Below are positions 22,530-29,823 of a stretch of DNA of 29,823 nucleotides, in pieces. Origin of the DNA: a virus; the IMG/VR virus record IMGVR_UViG_3300046009_013085, positions 1 to 29,823 of that record; one strand, 5' to 3'. The first letter of the stretch is position 1. Every line of letters starts with the position of its first letter. Under the pieces are notes generated by a model that saw only the letters and a program-made list of their open reading frames with translations, was not told the origin of the DNA and ran no database searches. Made by a program: the position numbers and the translations under genes.

Positions 22530-25500
22530 TTATGGTAGTTTTATGTAATCTCTCGGGTCAACCGTTTCAGCGGTTACAATTGTCGCACCGTCAAAATCAA
22601 TTTTTACAACTCTACCTTCATTTATATCTTTTAATTTTATTGTTCTTGTTACTAATCTACTTACGTTTGTTTTTGTTGAAACAAAATATCCGTTTTCAAT
22701 ACCATTATCATTTGCATCAAATAATGTATAATTATCCATGAATCCTGATGTATATCTACTAAGGTTTCTTGTTATATCAGTTTTAATAGTAATTGTAATA
22801 GATTCTCCGTAATTAACAATAACGTTTTCATCAAAATATTTATTTTTAGTTAATACTTTATTAAACACTGTGGTACCAGCTGTATTATTTTCAACAATAA
22901 CGGTTACATTTGACGCACCGTTTTGATTAATAATTAATCTAACTTCTGGTCGGAAACGTGTTATTAATCCAATATTTTCTGGTAAAGCTTGTGGTGTCAT
23001 AATCCTAGGGCTCAATTGGTCTAACTTGGTTAAATCAGCTTCAAATAAAGCACCAAATATTGTTTTTGCTGTATGTCCACAAGGATTTGTTATTGTTAAA
23101 CCACCAATAAACTCACCAGTAAAAGGTAACCCGTTATCATCTTTTTCATAATAATAATCCATAATTATGTCACTACCAACTTTTCTAAACCCAGTTAAAC
23201 CATAATTTTTAACACTTCTAAGATTTGTGTTCTTAGCATCAAAAAGTTTATTAACACCATTTAATAGTTTTTCGTTTGTTGTTGCTCCACTAAACGTTTG
23301 TTCTGTAAAACCTGTTTTTAATTTTAAATTACTATCAAAGAAATAAAGGTTATTTTTTGTTAGAGTATTAATTGATTCAATCGTACCTTCATAAATACTA
23401 ACCCTACATCTATCTTTTTTAAAGGTAAATTTATTAACCAACATAAAATCACGCTCTTCCCAATTTGTAGATAAGTGTGGTTCTATTGCGTTTGTAAATG
23501 TTCCAATACCAGGAACTGTTCTATATAAAACATTTCTGCTAACAGTGTATTTTTTACTGTGATAATTAGAATTGCTGTTATATGTTGTACCTGTAGCAAT
23601 AAAATCTAATATCCCGTTATCTTCGGCTGTAGTACCTACATTATGAAATAATGGTTGTATATTAACTAATGGGTTATAATACATCCAAAACACCTGCCCA
23701 ACTAATCGTTGTGGAAAAGTAAATCCATATAATAAACCATTTACTAGTGTATAAGTGTAACTATTCTGTATTAAATTGGTATCTTGTGTACCAGTAAAAG
23801 TCATTAAACTGTTAGACGTACCCGTATAATCTAATGTTGATCCTGTTATTCTAAAATAATCGATAACATCAGTGTGTTCTTCTATACCGTTTGTGTCACC
23901 AGGTAAAGTTCGATAAAACGCATCAGCGATTGCAATATTTGTTGTTCCAGTTAATGGTAGGCGATAATCATACCCAGTTACACTAGACACAGTTGGTAAT
24001 AAATTTTTAACTCTATACGCTGCTGGTCCGTTAGTATAAAAATTTGGGTTTGTTGTTATACCTGTAATATCTTTTATCCAAAATGGGCTATTGGCGTTCG
24101 TACCAGTTACAGGCATTTCATACCAACCAGCACCACCTGGTGGAGTACCAGTTGAGGAGTTTACGTTATACCAAAAACTATATTTAGCGTCTGTCGCAAA
24201 ATTAGATCCAGGGTAATAAACTATTTCACCAAGATAATAATTGTTAGTTGAATCCCAAGTTAATGGTTTATTGTAAACATATTCATATAAAGTATATACT
24301 GTTGACGAACCACTACCACTAGCGTAAGTTTTAACTATGTCACCTAAATCTAATTTTTGTGTTGGTGTGCCGTCTAATATAATTGGTTCTCTGTATCTAT
24401 AAGGAGCAACATTTGACCTTGTTGTATCAAATATAATTTGTTTATCATAACCTATTGGTGTGAAATTTTTTAAATTATAATTTTCTATTGGAATAAAACA
24501 AGTTCTAGCACCATTTGGTCTGTAGATTGGGTGTATTTCAAATGTTGATGAATAACCACTTATTTTACATAAATGATCGGCTGTTATATCTTCCACACAA
24601 ACATATAATCTTTCAACATCAGTTGTTTCTACCGTTGTACCTGTGGTGCTTTCAACAACTTTTCTATAATTACTTAATTTAACTTTAACGATATCATTAA
24701 TAACGTAATTATTAATACTTGTACTGAAATATGGTACAACAGATAAAATATCTTGATATAGTTCTGTTTTATAAACATCATTTTCTTTTTTTAAATATCC
24801 GTATGTTGAACCAGTAATTAATTTATACCTTTTTTTAGATATTAAACTGTCAACTAAATCACCACTAAAATCTAATTGATTATAATCATCAAGACCATCA
24901 TCATACCCCAAAAAATTAATGGTTGTACCTGTTAACTCAACATCATTATTATATAACTTTAAAAACGGATAATTTGGTCTATTAAGATTAACCACTCTAG
25001 GTTTTGGTGTTTTACCGATAAAAATATTTTTTGTTATACTAGTGTTTTCAACAGCCTGTGGTGTATTACCTAAGTAATTTCCAGTGGATGAAATTGTATA
25101 TGTTTTTTCAGAACCAGCAAATGAATAATAAATTTGAGGTGTACTACCAGTAGTATAATATTGAGGTGTGTTATTTAATTCTTTACTTCTAACAGTTAAT
25201 TCAAAATTAACATAATCATTATTAAATTTCTTTTCATAAGAAGTTACATCACCAATTTGTGAAGTATTTTTATACTTTTCAAAATATCGCCCATATAATA
25301 AACCAAAATTGTAATCCTCACCATATGATTGGTTTATATTTAATTTTGGTATGAATTCGTATGTATCATACGTATTTTCAAGTTTTAATAAATAATTATC
25401 TACCGTATGATTATCATTATAACCAATCGGTTCTATTGATAAAGCATCGTCAAAATAATGGTTATTAATTAAACCTCTACCACCATTAAAATAAACCCTA

Positions 25501-28500
25501 AATCTTGGGTCATCTAATGAATCGTATGTTGCAGCATTAGCATAATCAACATCAATTGTTTCGTATCTAGATAATCTACACCCTTCTGTTACTGGTTCAA
25601 TCACTAAATAAACCTTTGTATCGGTAAAAAACACACCCTCATGTGTAAAATTAACAACTCTAAGCGTATTTACGTCAGCACCACTAAATGTGAATAATTG
25701 TTCATGAATTAACCCACCAAATTGATCAATTAATTTGATTATAACAGATTGTTGTACAATAAGTTCTGATTCAAAAAATAAATCTATGTCAAATTTAAAA
25801 TATTTATTTTGTTTTATTAAGTAATAACCGTTACTTAAACTAATATTACTATTAACAAAATTAAAATTGGTATTAAGTGATTCAAAATCTATATAATTAT
25901 TTGTGTCTGGAACCAGATCTATCGATTCAACCAATGTTTGTATACCTATCGATTCAACATTTGGAGTATAAAAAGGACCAACTTTAGTTTCATCTAACGA
26001 ATAAAAACCATCAAATGATAACGTGTTTGAATCACTAATATATAACTCATCATTTAATAAATTATCAATAACTTTATAAGTTTCTTGATCTGTAGCCCCA
26101 CTATAAACTTGGTATAAGTATAATGATTTTGTTAAATTAAATGAGATTATATCCGACAACGGATTAATCAAATTCTTTTTAATGTTTGCAGAGTTTATAT
26201 GCATGTAAGGGTCTGTCGTTGTTCTTCCAGTATAATGTTGATATAAACCAGGAACAATAGTTGTCACCGTGGCACCAGTTGGTGTTGTTGTTGTACCTGT
26301 AACAGTATCAAACGTAACTTCATAATAAGTTGAACCTGTGCTTGGGTACTTTACAATATCACCTTTATAGTAAGTCACACCAGTAGTCCATATATTTTCT
26401 TTTTGGTAAGGTATAATCCAATTAGATGTTGTTCCGTAAAGAGCATTATTTGGTTTTGTTGCTACGGTATTTTTTGAATACCCGTAATATTTTGATTGTT
26501 CAATCGTCAAATATTTACCAGACTCATCATAATAATCAGTGATACCAGCTGTTGCCATTGATATCGTATTACCACTAAAATTAAAATAGCATGTGTGTGG
26601 TTTTGGTATTGGACATAAGAAATCAACGTCAGCTGCTAAATGAGCATGACCAAAAGATATCGCTTCAATATAATAATTTCTCTCCTCAAGTGATGTCGCA
26701 TCCAATGGAACACCATCTAATTTTAAATCTATAATTTTATTTGGTGTATTAACGTTACCAATATTATAAAAAGTGATAAAGCCAGTAGTTGAGGTTATTG
26801 AACTTGAGTGATTAACAACACCAGCACCACGAGCCTTGGTTATTAAAAGAGTCCCAGCGATTGTTTTACCGTCATATACTCTCATATCATCTCCAGTATC
26901 TGTTGTGAAAGTTAACTGATATGTTCCAGGTCCTTCTGGTAATTTAACTGTATGTGTGTTACCAGAAATAGGGTCTGGCATCAATAATATTGAATCAGAA
27001 TCTTTAAACGTTAATGTTTTTGCGTCAGCATCAAATGGTATATATTCATAAACCATTTCACTGTTAACTGTTAACGAATCTGGTGTATGTTTTTGTGATA
27101 TAACTAAATTTGTTATCGTAGCATCATTACCAAAAGTAAATATGTTTCTAATTGTTATATAATTTGTTGCTAAAGTTAAATTAGCTGAGTATGTTTTGGT
27201 TGTTCCACTAACAATACTAAATGAATCTATTTGTGTGGTACTAGATGAAGTTGTAGCACCAGAAATATAACCATCGTAGATAATAACATCATCACCTGAT
27301 AAAGTGAATGTCACTTTATAATCACCAGGTCCGTTTGGTAACGTTATGGTATCTGAGATATATCCAGCATCCAATAACACATAACTTTTTTTAACTTCTG
27401 GGTACGTATTTATTTGGGTAGGGTTAATAAATAAAGTGTTTGTGTTTAGTCTATATAACTTATTATCATATGTTATGAAAGTACCCTTCTTTTGTACTTC
27501 AGTTAAAGGTATAACAAATAAATCTGAAATATAACAATCAAAACCATTATTAAGATCGTTATAGACTGATATTGTATTACCAGTAACTGTTACTATAGCA
27601 CTATAAGAACTTATTGTACCTGTAGATCCTAAAGTAGCTATTAAACTTGGGTTGCTATTGGTTGACGCGTTATAAACATATAAATCATCATTACTTGCAT
27701 ATTTAAATGCTAATAAATATGTACCAGGACCATCTGGTAATGTTATTATTTTACTGGTTGGGTAATAATTAGGTCCATAAGCTGGGTTCCCTAAACCAAA
27801 CGATTCAAGGTTTCCAACGTTCACATTACCAAAATGTATGGTATCGTTACCAAAATCTAAACCATCTTCCCATTTGTATATTTGAAGTTCTGAAGCGCAG
27901 GCTTCTTCAATACCATAATAAAAACCAAAATATTCGTTAATCGTTGGATCATAACCAACATAATTTTTACCCCTTAAACCTTCAAGTGTAAATGTTGATG
28001 ATTCACCAGCAATTGGTAATTTGTTAACACCAATTGTATTGAATGGGTTTATTAAACCTTGATTAACCGTTTTTTTGGCTAAATCTTGAAATTCTGACCC
28101 ATCTGTACCTAACCAACTAACACTATTGTTTAACCCGTGTTTATAGATAAACTTATTATCCATGAACTTGGAGTTCTGTATTTTCTTACCAGCGTTTAAT
28201 ATTGTTGTTGCTGGTGTAAATTGTTGTACCAATTTTACCCAAGATGAATCAAAATAACTTAAGAATTCTAAATCTTTTGTGTTTGTCATTGGTGACGAGA
28301 CACTGTTTAGATAATCGTAATATATTTTAGTTAATGTTGGATATGTTTTAATTGTTTTTCTATTATCTGGCTTAATGTAGTTGTCAAGTGATTTTTGTAA
28401 GAACTGATTAAAGGTTAAATCACCCCCATTTATTGTTGGTACAACCCTAAACGTTAAATCACTATTAATATCAACAGCGTTTCTATTGTAATATCTATAA

Positions 28501-29823
28501 ATTGATAAATCAAATATTTTATCTGAGGCTAAATAAACTTCCAACTCTTTTGAGTTGATAACTAATTTAGAGTTTGGTTCGTAGTATTCTGTATACCCAA
28601 CAGAATCATCTGATAATCTTAAAACCTCTTCTGTGCTATAAGCCCATGATTTAACATTATCAACATATCTATCAACCGTAAACATATCAACATTACCTCT
28701 TTTTTCAAAAGCTTGGATGTATTGTTTACCAAAATCATAAGGTCCAAAGTTTCTACCATCATTTGTTGTGGTAAAACCACTTTCTTGGTATCTCACATCG
28801 TGAGGTACCGTTGGGTAACCATCTTTATCAAAAGGCAGTAAAGTTAATAACGTTTCATCAGAATAATTATTACCATATATTTCATATGACTTATCGGTAT
28901 AATTAATCGGATTTCTAGCCATATAAACATGCTCACTAATCTCAAAAATAGAATCTGGTAAACCAACCAAATTTAAAATAAATTCAATTGATTTTCTAGT
29001 ACCTTTTGATTTCCAAAGATAATAAGCGTTTATAAATATTCTTCTCCATAATTCAATATCAATTTCAGCTGGGGTTAAACCAGGTTCAACATTAAGATCT
29101 TTTATATTGAATAAAGATTCAATGATTGTATTTTCATCTTCAACATTGTAGGTTTCAAAACCCAACATGTTACCAAAATTCTTAACCAATAAATCTGGTA
29201 TGTTTTCAATTTTGTCATAAGTTAAATTTGTCATGAAGGTTATACCATCAATGTACTTTCTTATGTTATCAAAATTTTTACCAATAAGACCAAACATCAA
29301 CTTTATTTTCCTATCATCAGTATCAAATTCTTTTAACGAATCTGTTGTTAAGAATCTTGAAATTAAGTTTGTTTTAGTTTCGTCAAAATCATCTGATATT
29401 CGATTCAATTTTGTTAAATAAACATCAAAATCTGAGGAAAAAATATCAATATTGTTGCTATCAGATTGTGGAAAAACTAATCGTTCTTCAGTATTTAATC
29501 TAACACCAGAATCTGTTACTTTTGTATACCTAATAACCGAAACATATCTTTTTAACTCATAATCATAATCCATCAAAAATTTACCCATGTCAGATAAACC
29601 ACTTTGGAATTCATCGAATTTTTTTAATGATGGTTTTAACCAGAATGTTTTATTAACTGTTTGGTTGTTATTAACCACATCACCAAAAGGATTACCTTGA
29701 ACAACCAAATAAATACCGTTATCGGTATCGGTTTTTGAGTTTGGTAAGGTTACATTTAATATTTTATACTCAATGTCATTGTAATAAAGAACAAAATCAC
29801 GGTATTTTTTAGAAAAATTTCTA
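22530..29823 (-). CDS. Giant baseplate/adhesin protein, 5' end outside the window
   Basis: The frame is open from the right edge, with no stop in the last 38 codons (29709-29823), and no ATG there; a TTG at 29706-29708 is the first possible start but the preceding 38 codons read like protein (FVLYYNDIEYKILNVTLP...), so the gene probably continues beyond the window. The visible part is about 2430 residues. Numbered from that TTG: about 90-280 are baseplate-like, with ELWRRIFINAYYLWKSKGTRKSIEFIL (about 220-246), similar to the 'RR.....Y....KGTR..IE..L' helix of tail protein I/P2 gpI-type proteins. Three related beta domains follow (about 655-1000), then CBM5/12-like segments (about 1107, 1818 and 2049). 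A baseplate protein fused to host-surface binding modules is my reading. Confidence 0.85.
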   Translation of the reverse strand, partial: RNFSKKYRDFVLYYNDIEYKILNVTLPNSKTDTDNGIYLVVQGNPFGDVVNNNQTVNKTFWLKPSLKKFDEFQSGLSDMGKFLMDYDYELKRYVSVIRYTKVTDSGVRLNTEERLVFPQSDSNNIDIFSSDFDVYLTKLNRISDDFDETKTNLISRFLTTDSLKEFDTDDRKIKLMFGLIGKNFDNIRKYIDGITFMTNLTYDKIENIPDLLVKNFGNMLGFETYNVEDENTIIESLFNIKDLNVEPGLTPAEIDIELWRRIFINAYYLWKSKGTRKSIEFILNLVGLPDSIFEISEHVYMARNPINYTDKSYEIYGNNYSDETLLTLLPFDKDGYPTVPHDVRYQESGFTTTNDGRNFGPYDFGKQYIQAFEKRGNVDMFTVDRYVDNVKSWAYSTEEVLRLSDDSVGYTEYYEPNSKLVINSKELEVYLASDKIFDLSIYRYYNRNAVDINSDLTFRVVPTINGGDLTFNQFLQKSLDNYIKPDNRKTIKTYPTLTKIYYDYLNSVSSPMTNTKDLEFLSYFDSSWVKLVQQFTPATTILNAGKKIQNSKFMDNKFIYKHGLNNSVSWLGTDGSEFQDLAKKTVNQGLINPFNTIGVNKLPIAGESSTFTLEGLRGKNYVGYDPTINEYFGFYYGIEEACASELQIYKWEDGLDFGNDTIHFGNVNVGNLESFGLGNPAYGPNYYPTSKIITLPDGPGTYLLAFKYASNDDLYVYNASTNSNPSLIATLGSTGTISSYSAIVTVTGNTISVYNDLNNGFDCYISDLFVIPLTEVQKKGTFITYDNKLYRLNTNTLFINPTQINTYPEVKKSYVLLDAGYISDTITLPNGPGDYKVTFTLSGDDVIIYDGYISGATTSSSTTQIDSFSIVSGTTKTYSANLTLATNYITIRNIFTFGNDATITNLVISQKHTPDSLTVNSEMVYEYIPFDADAKTLTFKDSDSILLMPDPISGNTHTVKLPEGPGTYQLTFTTDTGDDMRVYDGKTIAGTLLITKARGAGVVNHSSSITSTTGFITFYNIGNVNTPNKIIDLKLDGVPLDATSLEERNYYIEAISFGHAHLAADVDFLCPIPKPHTCYFNFSGNTISMATAGITDYYDESGKYLTIEQSKYYGYSKNTVATKPNNALYGTTSNWIIPYQKENIWTTGVTYYKGDIVKYPSTGSTYYEVTFDTVTGTTTTPTGATVTTIVPGLYQHYTGRTTTDPYMHINSANIKKNLINPLSDIISFNLTKSLYLYQVYSGATDQETYKVIDNLLNDELYISDSNTLSFDGFYSLDETKVGPFYTPNVESIGIQTLVESIDLVPDTNNYIDFESLNTNFNFVNSNISLSNGYYLIKQNKYFKFDIDLFFESELIVQQSVIIKLIDQFGGLIHEQLFTFSGADVNTLRVVNFTHEGVFFTDTKVYLVIEPVTEGCRLSRYETIDVDYANAATYDSLDDPRFRVYFNGGRGLINNHYFDDALSIEPIGYNDNHTVDNYLLKLENTYDTYEFIPKLNINQSYGEDYNFGLLYGRYFEKYKNTSQIGDVTSYEKKFNNDYVNFELTVRSKELNNTPQYYTTGSTPQIYYSFAGSEKTYTISSTGNYLGNTPQAVENTSITKNIFIGKTPKPRVVNLNRPNYPFLKLYNNDVELTGTTINFLGYDDGLDDYNQLDFSGDLVDSLISKKRYKLITGSTYGYLKKENDVYKTELYQDILSVVPYFSTSINNYVINDIVKVKLSNYRKVVESTTGTTVETTDVERLYVCVEDITADHLCKISGYSSTFEIHPIYRPNGARTCFIPIENYNLKNFTPIGYDKQIIFDTTRSNVAPYRYREPIILDGTPTQKLDLGDIVKTYASGSGSSTVYTLYEYVYNKPLTWDSTNNYYLGEIVYYPGSNFATDAKYSFWYNVNSSTGTPPGGAGWYEMPVTGTNANSPFWIKDITGITTNPNFYTNGPAAYRVKNLLPTVSSVTGYDYRLPLTGTTNIAIADAFYRTLPGDTNGIEEHTDVIDYFRITGSTLDYTGTSNSLMTFTGTQDTNLIQNSYTYTLVNGLLYGFTFPQRLVGQVFWMYYNPLVNIQPLFHNVGTTAEDNGILDFIATGTTYNSNSNYHSKKYTVSRNVLYRTVPGIGTFTNAIEPHLSTNWEERDFMLVNKFTFKKDRCRVSIYEGTIESINTLTKNNLYFFDSNLKLKTGFTEQTFSGATTNEKLLNGVNKLFDAKNTNLRSVKNYGLTGFRKVGSDIIMDYYYEKDDNGLPFTGEFIGGLTITNPCGHTAKTIFGALFEADLTKLDQLSPRIMTPQALPENIGLITRFRPEVRLIINQNGASNVTVIVENNTAGTTVFNKVLTKNKYFDENVIVNYGESITITIKTDITRNLSRYTSGFMDNYTLFDANDNGIENGYFVSTKTNVSRLVTRTIKLKDINEGRVVKIDFDGATIVTAETVDPRDYIKLP
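23450..23605 (-). other. Third CBM5/12-like segment of the giant protein
   Basis: Encodes a stretch with spaced Tyr residues, LYR, and a terminal NWEERDF, matching the loose 'Y..g..Vly....P..s..W' outline of carbohydrate-binding modules 5/12. The weakest of the three. Confidence 0.3.
24105..24260 (-). other. Second CBM5/12-like segment of the giant protein
   Basis: Encodes LTWDSTNNYYLGEIVYYPG, then FWYNVNSSTGTPPGGAGWYEM: the W.....Y..G..V.Y....Y......G..P....W outline of CBM5/12-type modules. The clearest of the three. Confidence 0.4.
26300..26400 (-). other. First CBM5/12-like segment of the giant protein
   Basis: Encodes NIWTTGVTYYKGDIVKYPST followed by YYEV, the W....YYkGDIV.Y....Y start of a CBM5/12-like module, but without an obvious closing Trp. 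Confidence 0.3.
26700..27760 (-). repeat. Three diverged ~85-residue beta-domain repeats in the giant protein
   Basis: Three copies begin with LP(D/N/E)GPG(T/D)Y and contain a (D)D.x.(V/I)Y(D/N) motif: roughly 27755-27500, 27350-27100 and 26955-26710. Each ends with an N-x-I-x-(V/I/F)-x-N-like strand pattern. The DD..VYDG motif suggests a metal-binding loop in a jelly-roll domain. Confidence 0.65.

Noticed and set aside
1-29823. tRNA genes, rRNA genes, IS elements, attachment sites
   Set aside because: The window is almost fully occupied by coding sequence, gaps are under 120 nt, and no cloverleaf, transposase or long terminal repeat was seen.

Overview
The window looks like the genome of a large tailed bacteriophage (Caudoviricetes, probably a myovirus with a big baseplate) infecting a Bacteroidetes/Flavobacteriia-type host. 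DNA is strongly AT-rich. All genes I support lie on the minus strand, packed with short overlaps or gaps, and there are no tRNA, rRNA, CRISPR or IS elements. The host inference rests on: A-rich leaders without Shine-Dalgarno sequences, intergenic promoter candidates of the Bacteroidetes type (TTG, about 19-21 nt, TAnnTTTG-like), a phage sigma-70 factor resembling Bacteroidetes primary sigma factors, and a lysis gene of a type I associate with Bacteroidetes phages. The standard code fits: TAA, TGA and TAG all terminate genes.

Transcription runs from high to low coordinates. (1) 29823-14818, virion/tail module: a giant baseplate/adhesin protein of at least 2430 residues (its start lies beyond the window), a 919-aa structural protein, a 126-aa protein sharing that protein's N-terminal LTxxGR domain, two unrecognised structural proteins (344 and 211 aa), an FkbM-type methyltransferase, and an 81-aa + 624-aa pair that together look like the two ends of the 919-aa protein. 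(2) 14808-8891, replication/recombination: RuvC-like resolvase, DnaG-type primase, RecB/Cas4-like PD-(D/E)XK nuclease, SbcD/gp47 nuclease, a Pro/Glu/Lys-rich linker protein, SbcC/gp46 ATPase. (3) 8898-7159, regulation: an unknown 208-aa protein, a four-region sigma-70 factor and a small membrane coiled-coil protein. (4) 7154-2067, host interaction and lysis: an ArdC-like/zincin polyvalent protein, a GIY-YIG homing endonuclease, a four-TM membrane protein, an amidase-like protein with an apparently altered zinc site, a hypothetical protein and an overlapping spanin-like pair. (5) 2025-1, a conserved-looking 112-aa protein and a cysteine-containing protein of at least 562 aa running off the left edge.

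The observations most worth following are: a homing endonuclease that appears to have invaded the 5' end of the membrane-protein gene while carrying a replacement 5' end, leaving a 31-codon remnant; two intergenic promoters with identical architecture (TTATTGTAA, 18 nt, TATTTATA) plus related elements close to other start codons; a palindrome over the putative primase promoter; and the modular, duplicated tail proteins with possible carbohydrate-binding modules.
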